Assembly (NCBI GenBank): GCA_020427005.1
Contig: JAGQOY010000001.1
Span: 7,467-65,715, forward strand
DNA: 58,249 nucleotides
Source of the DNA: Planctomycetales bacterium
GTDB taxonomy: Bacteria; Planctomycetota; Planctomycetia; Pirellulales; Pirellulaceae
Direction: 5' to 3'
Both the position numbers and the translations under genes were made by a program. Position 1 is the first letter of the stretch; each line of letters opens with the position of its first letter. This document shows, in pieces, positions 35,360 through 43,704 of the stretch. The notes under the pieces are model-generated. The model was not told where the DNA came from and did not search any database. It was given only the letters and a program-made list of their open reading frames with translations.

Positions 35360-35896
35360 TTATTTCGAGGTCAACGGAATATCAAAAGTGTGTTTGCCTT
35401 CAGGCGTAACCGTGTATTCCAAACCCGAGGTAGAACCGTTGGCATATCTCTTGGGCAGCTCGTTAGTAGTGGTTCCAGGTTTACGCGAGCGTGCGGGACC
35501 GGCATCCTTCGCACCATAATTGGCGTCGAAATTCGCGTATTGGTCGTCTAATGACATTTCCTTTTGTTCACCAGTGGATTGCGTTGGTGCTCCATAAGGA
35601 TTTTCACCAGCCTCCGTGTGATATTTGGTTGCGGTCACTTGAAAGACCCCTTCCATCGCGCCGTCGCCCGACTCGAATGTAGTCAGAGAATACTTGCCAT
35701 CCGCGTCGGTCTGAGCCACAGCGGGCTGAACACCTTCGCCAATGGAGGTGAATGATATGCTCGCGCCCTGCACCGGTTTTCCATCCAGTGTGACCACGCC
35801 GCTAACCGGATAGGTAGCAGGACGATTGTCGCCACCACAGCCTGCCACGGCCAGAACCAGCAGAGCTACGCTCAGATAAATTCTCATTTTCATCAC
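35360..35896 (-). CDS. Carboxypeptidase-regulatory-like lipoprotein
   Basis: A 178-residue protein with a signal ending in the lipobox 'LAVAGC'. It is followed by an Ig-like carboxypeptidase regulatory domain ('PVSGVVTLDGKPVQGASISF', then 'AQTDADGKYSLTTF'). The C-terminal half is charged and ends in a beta segment ('GLEYTVTPEGKHTFDIPL'). Small lipoproteins of this kind are very common in planctomycetes, often next to DUF1559 genes as here. Function unknown; probably surface or periplasmic. Confidence 0.8.
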   Translation of the reverse strand: MMKMRIYLSVALLVLAVAGCGGDNRPATYPVSGVVTLDGKPVQGASISFTSIGEGVQPAVAQTDADGKYSLTTFESGDGAMEGVFQVTATKYHTEAGENPYGAPTQSTGEQKEMSLDDQYANFDANYGAKDAGPARSRKPGTTTNELPKRYANGSTSGLEYTVTPEGKHTFDIPLTSK

Positions 35897-35932
35897 TGCG
35901 CCTCGTCATCGGTAAGAAATGTGTATGTAATT

Positions 35933-35963
35933 GAAAAGAGCGAGGCCACTACGACCTCGCTCT
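35933..35963 (-). terminator. Rho-independent terminator of the DUF1559 gene
   Basis: On the minus strand AGAGCGAGG and CCTCGCTCT make a perfect 9-bp, GC-rich stem with a 9-base loop, followed directly by a short U tract. It lies 29 bases after the DUF1559 stop codon, as expected for an intrinsic terminator. Confidence 0.75.
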
Positions 35964-35991
35964 AGGAATAGTTTAAGCCTCGGAAAGGCTA

Positions 35992-37116
35992 TTATTGCGG
36001 AATTCCGCCAACTTCGCCACCGTTCATGGTACCTAGAGCACCCCAAACGCCATAAGCGCTAGCACCGGTATTAATAGATGCTGGGGTTGTTAGGTTACCT
36101 GTGTCGATGTTGTCACTGAAAAACTGGACTGAGCCATCCGCCATGGCAGCGTTGACACCACCGGTGTGATTGCTGGTAGGTGGCAGAATAGCTGGGTCGC
36201 CGTCACCCCAAGAAATCGTGTGATTGCAAGAAGGCGAGTTAGGAGGCAGAATTGTGTTGAAAGCCACATAAATCGGGTGACCATCGTGCCAGAACTTACC
36301 ACCGTTACCTTGGTGACGAGTTCCTGTCACGAGATACTGGCCATTAGCAACCGTACGACACAACTGAGGATTGTTGAAAACGTCTGGCACCATCGCTACC
36401 GTTGACTTGAAGTTCACCAATTCACCAGCAGCAACCGCGTCGTTGCCATCAGCGTCCGGGTAGTTGGCAGTGTGGATCAAACGCTCGCTATACATCAAAG
36501 TATTGCTAGTACCGTCCGATATGGAACCGTGGCCTTTATTGCCATAGAAGGAGAACAAACCGCTCAGATTCTGATTGGTATTCATGTCCCACTGCCAACG
36601 ACCAATCGACAAACCGTTACCACCCAAGCAATGGGAGTAACTGTTCAAGCGACCAGAATTGGCCGCAGATGGGTCAGATGGACATCGCATAAATGCGGGT
36701 GATTGATTCCATGGAGTGAATCCTGCCCAACCCTCTGGTCCGCCTGGTGGGATATTACTAGCAGCATTCCCGGCTTCGATTTGATTGAATTGATTGCCAC
36801 CCTCGATAAAAGGTAGAATCGAAATGAAACCACTTCGGCGTCCCTTATTATTCAATGGACCCGAGTTAATTTGCCAGTCCATGCTAGCAGAACCGGTCGT
36901 ACCACCCTGACGATAGGGAAACTTCTTGTGGGCACTCTCATAATTGTGGGCTGCCAATGCAATCTGCTTTAGATTGTTAGAACATTGCATACGACGTGCC
37001 GCTTCGCGGGCAGCTTGAACTGCAGGTAACAGCAAGCCAACCAAAATGCCAATGATGGCAATTACCACTAGCAATTCCACCAACGTGAAACCGCTCCTGC
37101 TCCGGAATTTGCTCAT
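35992..37116 (-). CDS. DUF1559 prepilin-like secreted protein
   Basis: A 374-residue protein with a type IV prepilin-like leader: '[20 protein letters not shown]', cut before the Phe. It is followed by the DUF1559 hallmark '[20 protein letters not shown]'. The C-terminal part has the H-X9-DG motif ('[12 protein letters not shown]', residues 'VQFFSDNID' after). This family is hugely expanded in planctomycetes and is taken to be pseudopilin-like or surface-exposed; its exact role is unknown. It ends at a good terminator and is followed by a small lipoprotein gene on the same strand. Confidence 0.93.
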   Translation of the reverse strand: MSKFRSRSGFTLVELLVVIAIIGILVGLLLPAVQAAREAARRMQCSNNLKQIALAAHNYESAHKKFPYRQGGTTGSASMDWQINSGPLNNKGRRSGFISILPFIEGGNQFNQIEAGNAASNIPPGGPEGWAGFTPWNQSPAFMRCPSDPSAANSGRLNSYSHCLGGNGLSIGRWQWDMNTNQNLSGLFSFYGNKGHGSISDGTSNTLMYSERLIHTANYPDADGNDAVAAGELVNFKSTVAMVPDVFNNPQLCRTVANGQYLVTGTRHQGNGGKFWHDGHPIYVAFNTILPPNSPSCNHTISWGDGDPAILPPTSNHTGGVNAAMADGSVQFFSDNIDTGNLTTPASINTGASAYGVWGALGTMNGGEVGGIPQ

Positions 37117-37228
37117 AAGATACCTCCACGAGAAACAGAAAATTTAAAAGAGCTTCAGAACCATATCATATAGCTGGTGTTAACGTTCGTCAAACTTTTC
37201 GCCGACTCTCGCCCTAAAATACTGCCTA

Positions 37229-38110
37229 ATGACCAAAATGACCGCCTACAGACAATTCTACACCCTCGCAATAGCTGGGGTCTTCTCGGCGATTTGGGTA
37301 TCAAATACCTCAAAATTGGTAAAAGCCGAAATAGTCCTTGATTCGCTGGAAATCACAGAAAGCAGCGGCGTGTCGGTTTCCTTCGAAGACCCCGGGATAT
37401 TCTGGACGCACAATGACTCGGGAGATTTACCGCGACTTTTTGCCATCCAACGAAGTTCGGGACGATTGTTGGCCGAGGTGCACATCGATGGTCTCACGGC
37501 TACGGACTGGGAGGATATTTGTGGCTTCCGTCTTGAAGGACGCTCCATTTTGGCTGTTGCCGACATCGGAAACAATCAAAAATCACGTGACTGGTTGTCG
37601 CTAGTGTTGATCCAGGAACCAAGGTTGCATGTCGATCAGCCGAGCACGGTCCAGGTCTCACATTGCCAACCGACTACTGTGCTAGAGTTTAGATTTCCTA
37701 ATCCCGTGGACTGCGAGGCACTTGCCTACGATCCCCTGACGCACGGCTTTTTACTCATTACCAAGTCGCTGGTTGGATGTTCGGTTTACCAACTGCCACT
37801 AGGCTTTGAGAATGGCCAGTTCATTAGACAACAGCAAACGACATTGTTAGCCAAACTTGCCATTCCGTTGGTTACGGCGGCGGACATAAGCAGAGATGGC
37901 CGACAGCTAATCATTGGCACTTATGGACCGGCCACCTTAATCACACGTACGGACAACACTTCCTCCTGGGACTGGAAGCATACTCGCACTATTCAATTAC
38001 CTAACCGCAAGCAGGGCGAAAGTATCTGTTTTGATGATTCTGGAAAGCATTTATTGTTGACAAGCGAGGGGGTTCCGACGCCTCTGTTGGAAGTCAATTT
38101 AGACGATTGA
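37229..38110 (+). CDS. Secreted beta-propeller-like protein
   Basis: A 293-residue protein with an N-terminal hydrophobic stretch (about residues 9-30). Motifs such as 'SSGVSVSFEDPGIFWTHNDS', 'LFAIQRSSGRLLAEVHIDG', 'TDWEDICGF', 'PVDCEALAYDPLTHGFLLIT' and 'LIIGTYGP' are repeated strand-turn units, as in exported six-bladed propellers. A catalytic role is not evident. It is divergent from the DUF1559 gene. Confidence 0.6.
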   Translation: MTKMTAYRQFYTLAIAGVFSAIWVSNTSKLVKAEIVLDSLEITESSGVSVSFEDPGIFWTHNDSGDLPRLFAIQRSSGRLLAEVHIDGLTATDWEDICGFRLEGRSILAVADIGNNQKSRDWLSLVLIQEPRLHVDQPSTVQVSHCQPTTVLEFRFPNPVDCEALAYDPLTHGFLLITKSLVGCSVYQLPLGFENGQFIRQQQTTLLAKLAIPLVTAADISRDGRQLIIGTYGPATLITRTDNTSSWDWKHTRTIQLPNRKQGESICFDDSGKHLLLTSEGVPTPLLEVNLDD

Positions 38111-38332
38111 CCAAGGCTGTATGGCAGAATAGAACAGAAATCCGCCAGAAATTCGGGAGGGGATAGCTTAACAGCGGAGCCGTGAAAGGCCGGTACCGAT
38201 TGCACCGAACATCGGAGAGTACTGCAGGCAAACTTCCAGAATTGCCAGTTTTTGCCTGCGAGCGATATTTCTCGCGTTGGATGGACCCTCGCCATCCTAA
38301 TTATCCTTGGTACCCAATCTTAAAAGTACCAG

Positions 38333-38405
<73 letters not shown>

Positions 38406-38717
38406 AACAATGTCTCGCAATCCAACCTGGGGCACCACCCATCCTGCACCTGCAGACGGGTAGGCCTTGATGGCTGGATTATGGCACAGATCCGAGTTTT
38501 TACAAGTCCGAGTCGATGGACACTAGTCGCGTCACAAATCGCCCCGCCAGAGGCCAAACATTACAAAGTCGAATTGAATTTCCAGATTCACCGCAAACAG
38601 TCCGTCTCGCAATATTTCTTGTTAAAGAAAAAGGGTTTATCATGAAGTCCTCTTCTAAAGCAAGCAACAGTCCGGCGAACTGCTACTTCCAAGCTTGTGA
38701 TCACTGCAGGAGGTCGA
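38406..38717. other. Gap between tRNA-Phe and the ExbB/ExbD cluster
   Basis: About 310 bases with no supported gene; short plus-strand frames lack family features. It should contain the tRNA promoter (minus strand) and the promoter of the following cluster (plus strand), but I could not pick confident elements. Confidence 0.3.
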
Positions 38718-40382
38718 ATGACTCGCGATTATGACCAATCAAAACGATTCTGGCCTCTCAATGTAATGCGGATGTCTTGGCTGTGGTACGTCCTGACCTT
38801 CTTACTCTACGCATTACCCTCACATGCTCAATCTTATACGCCGGAGCATCCGAAGGTCCAGCAAATGGTAAACCGGGCGGTCATTGCCTTGCATGGCGAG
38901 CCGTCGCGGCCGGGAGGTGAGTACGAGGCGGGCAGCCCGCTGTTGGTTGCCTATGCGGTCTACAAGGTAACGGGGGATGACCAAGATCCACTTGTGAAGC
39001 GAGGTCTGGATGTCGCCAGACGATTAGTTGCGGGGCTTAATGGCTCGCGACACTCGGAAAAGATCGTCTACGAAACTCCTATGGCTGCATTGCTGTTGGC
39101 TTCGGTAGACGCCATGAAATACGGTGCCGAGCTCAAGCAGATTCGTGACTGGTTGATTTCAGCACAGAAGTCCCATGGCGGCTTTGGTTACTTGGAACGC
39201 CCCACCGGGGATACATCGCAAGTTCAGTATGCCATGCTGGGATTTTGGACTTTACAGCAAGTCGAAATCTCAGTCCCGCCCGAAACTATCGAGTCGACCA
39301 TCCGATACCTGAAGCGAACGGTTGACCCAACTGGTGGCTGGGGCTACCAAGGTGTGGTTTCCAATGGTCCACCCGTAGCACAGGAGGGCGTCACCAAATC
39401 GTTGTCAACTGCCGGCCTGGGAGCCATGTTGATTGCAGGTGACATCCTAGGATTTTACGGCGAACGGAAAAAAGTCGAAGACGATAACGATGGAATTCCA
39501 GAAGCATTCAAACGCGTCGACTTGCAAAAAAAGGAACGTGCTGATCGACGTCAGGTAACTATGTCACGAGGCGACACAGATGGCATAGTGTCTGCCGCCA
39601 TACGCTACCAAAACACTCACCCCAACTTTACTGGGTCCAATTGGTATTTTTACTGGCGATATTCTCAAGAACGCTATGAAAGTTTTTTGGAGATATATGA
39701 AGGCAAGCAGAATAAGAGTCCACCATGGTACAACCAGGGGGTCGATGAATTGGCTGATTTGCAGGGCGACGATGGCATGTGGGGCGATCCCAAGACCCGA
39801 CGCGACCTAACACCAAAGGAAGTTAGTACGGCCTTTGCAATTCTCTTCCTGATTCGTAGCACTCAGAAGGCCATCGGGCATTTGGATGAAGGCATTACGG
39901 TGGGAGGATATGGTCTGCCAAAAGAGGTTTCCACAGTAAGAGTGCTTGGCAACAAGATCGTCTCCGATGCGGAGGCTAGCGTAGAGTCCTTACTGGAAAT
40001 GTTGGAAGCTAAGGGCAGTGATGTCGAGATGAGCTTGGTCCCTGAGGATTTGCAGCTTTCCAAAGATCCGGCTCAGCGCAAAGAACAAGTATCCCGCCTA
40101 TCCCGCTTGATCACCACGCCTGACTATCGAGCACGTAGGATTGCCGCCAAGCTACTGGGACGAAGTGAAGACCTCAAAGAAGCTCCCACACTTATCTATG
40201 CCTTAGGCGATCCCGATCCTCTTGTGCCGATTATCGCAGAAGAGGGCCTGCGCCTACTGAGTCGAAAACTATTGTCAGGAAAGTTAACAGCTGATCCAGA
40301 CGATTCGCAGCGTCATGTAGCGGTGGAATTCTGGAAAAAGTGGTACCTGGGACTCTACCCAGACTACATTTTCTTGGACTAA
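38718..40382 (+). CDS. Exported prenyltransferase/squalene-oxidase-repeat protein
   Basis: About 554 residues from the ATG at 38718, preceded by CAGGAGG; a further Met lies 16 codons on. A signal or membrane segment ('LWYVLTFLLYALPSHAQ') ends at Ala-Gln. The body has alpha-toroid repeats like prenyltransferases and squalene cyclases: 'GGFGYLERPTGDTSQVQYAM', 'GGWGYQG' and 'GDDGMWGD'. A HEAT-like C-terminus follows ('RRIAAKLLGRSEDLKEAPTL'). The DxDD motif of true cyclases is not seen, so it is probably a binding or scaffold fold outside the cytoplasm. It is the first gene of the ExbB/ExbD cluster, 50 bases ahead of the next. Confidence 0.8.
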   Translation: MTRDYDQSKRFWPLNVMRMSWLWYVLTFLLYALPSHAQSYTPEHPKVQQMVNRAVIALHGEPSRPGGEYEAGSPLLVAYAVYKVTGDDQDPLVKRGLDVARRLVAGLNGSRHSEKIVYETPMAALLLASVDAMKYGAELKQIRDWLISAQKSHGGFGYLERPTGDTSQVQYAMLGFWTLQQVEISVPPETIESTIRYLKRTVDPTGGWGYQGVVSNGPPVAQEGVTKSLSTAGLGAMLIAGDILGFYGERKKVEDDNDGIPEAFKRVDLQKKERADRRQVTMSRGDTDGIVSAAIRYQNTHPNFTGSNWYFYWRYSQERYESFLEIYEGKQNKSPPWYNQGVDELADLQGDDGMWGDPKTRRDLTPKEVSTAFAILFLIRSTQKAIGHLDEGITVGGYGLPKEVSTVRVLGNKIVSDAEASVESLLEMLEAKGSDVEMSLVPEDLQLSKDPAQRKEQVSRLSRLITTPDYRARRIAAKLLGRSEDLKEAPTLIYALGDPDPLVPIIAEEGLRLLSRKLLSGKLTADPDDSQRHVAVEFWKKWYLGLYPDYIFLD

Positions 40383-40432
40383 GCCGTGATTTTCAGTTGT
40401 TAGTAAAAAATGATTGGGCTCTAAGGATTTCC

Positions 40433-41341
40433 ATGAGCAATTCCACCACGACACGTCAGAAATCATTAAGCGTACACCGCACTCGCGGTGCCCAAGGTTT
40501 ACGCACACAAAAAGTTGACGTCGTGGCTAGCGTGCTGATGAGCTTTTTGATCGTGCTGGGCATGATTGTTGTCCTCCTGTTTGTCGTCTGGCTGACGCGC
40601 ACATTGACCTGGGCTCCAGGTGTGATTGAGATCGTGGATGAACGCATTGCCGGACGTGGAGACCATGCTGAGGGGTTTGAGCGGGATATCGAACCACCTG
40701 GTGCTGAGGATGTCGAACTACTGACGGAACCAACTCTGGCCGAAACGCTTGAGGCAGTTACTCAGGCCGCAACGAACGTAGCAGCTTCACTGGAATCCTT
40801 TGACAGCGAATCTCTTGCTTCGACAACTGGCAAGGGTAGAGGTGATAATCGGCCGCCAGGACCATTGGGAGACGGGGATGACATTGTGCCTCGGTACGAC
40901 CGCTGGGAGCTCAAATTCATGGCCAAGGGATTGAAGCCATATGCCTCCCAGCTGGATTTTTTCAAGATTGAGTTGGGCTGCGTTGGCGGAGGAGTACGAA
41001 CGGTTGACTACGCTAGTCAATTGGCCAGCTCACCTCAAAAGAGATCCGGTGAAAGTGAAGCTGAGAAGCGGCTGTATTTTATGTGGCGCCAAGAAGGACC
41101 ATTGAAGGAGTTTGACCGCCAATTATTAAGCCAAGCAAGCATCACGACTCAAAATCGCCAGATTCTGAAGTTCATTCCACCTGCACTTGAAGATGTGCTC
41201 GAACAAACCGAAATGCGATATGCACAATCCAAAGGACACAATTCAGTTAAAGAAATTGCCAAGACCGTTTTTGAATGCCAAGGAGCTGGCTCAGGCTACA
41301 CGTTTGTTGTCATACAGCAGCACTACCGCATCCCCAAGTAG
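40433..41341 (+). CDS. Single-pass membrane protein next to ExbB/ExbD
   Basis: A 302-residue protein from the ATG at 40433. A basic cytoplasmic N-terminus is followed by one transmembrane helix (about residues 27-52, 'VLMSFLIVLGMIVVLLFVVW'), an acidic linker, a Gly/Asp-rich stretch and a C-terminal domain of about 150 residues starting at 'YDRWELKFMAKGLKPY'. No known family is recognised. Its topology (one N-terminal helix and a large periplasmic end) is like TonB or TolA, and its position directly before the ExbB-like gene fits an energised partner; that is inference. Confidence 0.65.
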   Translation: MSNSTTTRQKSLSVHRTRGAQGLRTQKVDVVASVLMSFLIVLGMIVVLLFVVWLTRTLTWAPGVIEIVDERIAGRGDHAEGFERDIEPPGAEDVELLTEPTLAETLEAVTQAATNVAASLESFDSESLASTTGKGRGDNRPPGPLGDGDDIVPRYDRWELKFMAKGLKPYASQLDFFKIELGCVGGGVRTVDYASQLASSPQKRSGESEAEKRLYFMWRQEGPLKEFDRQLLSQASITTQNRQILKFIPPALEDVLEQTEMRYAQSKGHNSVKEIAKTVFECQGAGSGYTFVVIQQHYRIPK

Positions 41342-41448
41342 CGTCCTGGCTGCGCGCAAAAAATAAGCGGTTACCACAAATAATCTACTTACTGGTTGAC
41401 CAAGAATAACCTACTCGATGTTCGCTTCCCAAAGAGGAAAACTGGCTC

Positions 41449-42093
41449 ATGCCGCAAAATATTTACGATTGGATTGGACTTTTAGATTACCTTGCCTTGG
41501 CAGCCGTCGCACTATTTGGCGCATTTTGCTGTGTATTGGTTTGGAGTCGTGTTGGTCAAAAGTGGTTTCGTTCAGAAGAAGAACAGGATACATTCCTGGA
41601 CAGTATCGAAGCCGACCTGATGGCTGGAAATTTCGAGGCGGTATCCAGCACGTGTGAAGGTGATCAACGTGCCGTTCCCATGTTGATCAGCCTGGGTCTA
41701 AGCAACCGTCAATTAGGTTATGCGAAGGTAAAACACTTGCTTACCGAACGTTTTCAGCGAGACGTTTTGGCAGATCTGGAACGCAATATCAGCTGGGTGA
41801 CAACAGTCATTAAGACAGCTCCGATGCTCGGCCTGCTGGGTACGGTTACCGGTATGATCGGTGCCTTTGCGACACTTGCCTCCGCTGCCACGGTCGAGCC
41901 TACGCAGTTGGCGAAAGACATCAATGTGGCTCTATATACAACTGCAATTGGCCTGAGTATCGCCATTCCCTTAGTCATGGCCTTAAACGCCGTCAACAAT
42001 CGCATTCGGCACATGGAAGAACTCGTGGGCTCAGGTGTCACTCGATTTCTTGAAGCTTTTCGCGCCGGCATGACACGGGCAGGAGGAAAGTAG
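41449..42093 (+). CDS. exbB: MotA/TolQ/ExbB proton-channel protein
   Basis: A 214-residue protein with three transmembrane helices: about residues 11-33, and two after the conserved 'NISWVTTVIKTAPMLGLLGT'. 'VTGMIGAFATLASA' and 'DINVALYTTAIGLSIAIPLV' are the family signatures. With ExbD/TolR-type partners it forms a stator-like channel that turns proton flow into motion or force on an envelope protein. Two ExbD-like genes follow at 52 and 85 bases. The symbol is family-level; reading alone does not tell TolQ from ExbB. Confidence 0.93.
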   Translation: MPQNIYDWIGLLDYLALAAVALFGAFCCVLVWSRVGQKWFRSEEEQDTFLDSIEADLMAGNFEAVSSTCEGDQRAVPMLISLGLSNRQLGYAKVKHLLTERFQRDVLADLERNISWVTTVIKTAPMLGLLGTVTGMIGAFATLASAATVEPTQLAKDINVALYTTAIGLSIAIPLVMALNAVNNRIRHMEELVGSGVTRFLEAFRAGMTRAGGK

Positions 42094-42145
42094 GCACACC
42101 ACTCACATGAGATTTCTATTCAATTGCTGACGTGCGGCGAGATAT

Positions 42146-42634
42146 ATGGCGACGACACCTAGTTATGAAACATGGAATGATATCGAAGTCGAGGAAGAGT
42201 TCTTGCGACCACGAGCTCTAGCCAACGACGACGAACTCGATATCACACCTATGATTGACATTGTTTTCTTGCTGCTCATTTTTTTCTTGGTCTCGTCCAA
42301 GATGAATCCTGAGCAAGCCGTCGATCTACCCAAGGCTCGACATGGAAACGTGGTAGCTGGCAAAGAGTCTGCTATTATCGTCATGCGTCGCGGTACCGGC
42401 GACCAAGCTGAGGTAATGCGAGCTGATGGTAGTCCGTTTTCGCTCGACCTTGAGCAACAGAATGCAGAAATTGCAGAGTATGTGGCTCAGAGCTTCGATC
42501 AGGGCAAAAAGCATGTCATCATTCGTGCCGACGGAGCAGTCCGTCACGGGGAGATTGGTCGTGTGAGTGAGGCAATCGCCGAAAGCTTGGAGGAAGGGGA
42601 AAAAATAAATATCGCTGTCATGGAACAACATTGA
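42146..42634 (+). CDS. exbD: ExbD/TolR-family protein 1
   Basis: A 162-residue protein with a cytoplasmic N-terminus and the canonical helix 'DITPMIDIVFLLLIFFLVSS', whose membrane aspartate is the proton-carrying residue. A periplasmic domain of about 100 residues follows ('ADGAVRHGEIGRVSEAIAES'). It pairs with the ExbB-like channel just upstream. A second ExbD paralogue follows. Confidence 0.93.
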   Translation: MATTPSYETWNDIEVEEEFLRPRALANDDELDITPMIDIVFLLLIFFLVSSKMNPEQAVDLPKARHGNVVAGKESAIIVMRRGTGDQAEVMRADGSPFSLDLEQQNAEIAEYVAQSFDQGKKHVIIRADGAVRHGEIGRVSEAIAESLEEGEKINIAVMEQH

Positions 42635-42719
42635 TGTAAGCGACTTGTAGTTGTTTCCGAATGACCACCATACGTTTTCTTTGAACTAGCATTAGAAACT
42701 CATTGCATAGGAAATCTCG

Positions 42720-43460
42720 GTGAGATTCCGTTGTCCAGCTTGTAACGCAGTAAGATCCGCCAACGAGCGATTGTTGGGACGAGAGATTAAGTGCCCTGAG
42801 TGTGGCGCTCCCGTCCAATTGCCGTCGGCAAGTGATATCGAAGCTGCGCGAGTTGCCAGAGAAAATGAAAAAGTCCGTGATCGCGAATTGGCGCGGGTAC
42901 GTGCCGAACTTGGGCGATCACTCGCCCAAACAGTTCTGGTTGAGAGCAACGATCCAGATCGCAATGAAAAAAGAATCGCTAGTGAAGAAAAGGCACTTGC
43001 AGCAGCCCACACGGATTTCACGCGGCCTAAGCCCAAACAACAAGAAGATATGGACATGACTCCCATGGTGGATGTCACCTTTTTGTTGCTCATATTCTTC
43101 ATGATCACTGCATCATTTAGTGTACAAAAGAGCATTCAACGTCCGGCTCCCAGCAAAGAAGAACCCAGTCAACAAGTAATACAGCAAGAAGAAGATGCAG
43201 ACACGGTGACCATTCAAGTGGATGAATACAACGCCTACAACGTTTTATCTGTCGTGGGAGACCGAGTGGCTTCGAGCAAACAAGACCTGATTATTGCTCT
43301 CAATGACGCGCGTAACGGCGCTGGTTCAAAGCCTCCCACCAAGATCGTCATTGAAGCTCATGAGAACTGTATTCACGCAGCCGTTGTGGCGGCGCTGGAT
43401 GCAGGCCGGGAAGCTAATTTTGAAAGTTTTGAAGTTACTACAGTTGAACAATTTGATTGA
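42720..43460 (+). CDS. exbD: ExbD/TolR-family protein 2 with N-terminal zinc ribbon
   Basis: A 246-residue protein starting at a GTG. Residues 1-30 hold two CxxC knuckles ('RCPACNAVRSA' and 'IKCPECGAPVQLP'), a cytoplasmic zinc ribbon. A charged helix (about 36-100) leads to the membrane segment 'DMTPMVDVTFLLLIFFMITA' with the conserved aspartate, then a periplasmic domain. ExbD/TolR proteins normally have only a short N-terminal tail and no zinc ribbon, so this is an unusual architecture. The ribbon might bind zinc, nucleic acid or a cytoplasmic partner and gate the channel. Confidence 0.9.
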   Translation: MRFRCPACNAVRSANERLLGREIKCPECGAPVQLPSASDIEAARVARENEKVRDRELARVRAELGRSLAQTVLVESNDPDRNEKRIASEEKALAAAHTDFTRPKPKQQEDMDMTPMVDVTFLLLIFFMITASFSVQKSIQRPAPSKEEPSQQVIQQEEDADTVTIQVDEYNAYNVLSVVGDRVASSKQDLIIALNDARNGAGSKPPTKIVIEAHENCIHAAVVAALDAGREANFESFEVTTVEQFD

Positions 43461-43704
43461 CCGTTGAGCTGGCTGAGAACTCGTTTGTCTGCAACAACGG
43501 TTTCCATGACCAGCTAGGCAATCTGCAACCGAGCGGCCTTGAGATCAGGACCTCATAATTTCGGGAAATGCGAGTAGGTCCAAGAAAAGAAGCGAGCGAC
43601 AGCGAGGGAAGTGCAAATCCTGTTCAGCTTGAAAGAATGCGTGGCCCTGCTTCGGAAGCTGGCTAGTTTGATATAGTTTTTGAAAAACAAGGCGTTTTAG
43701 ATCA

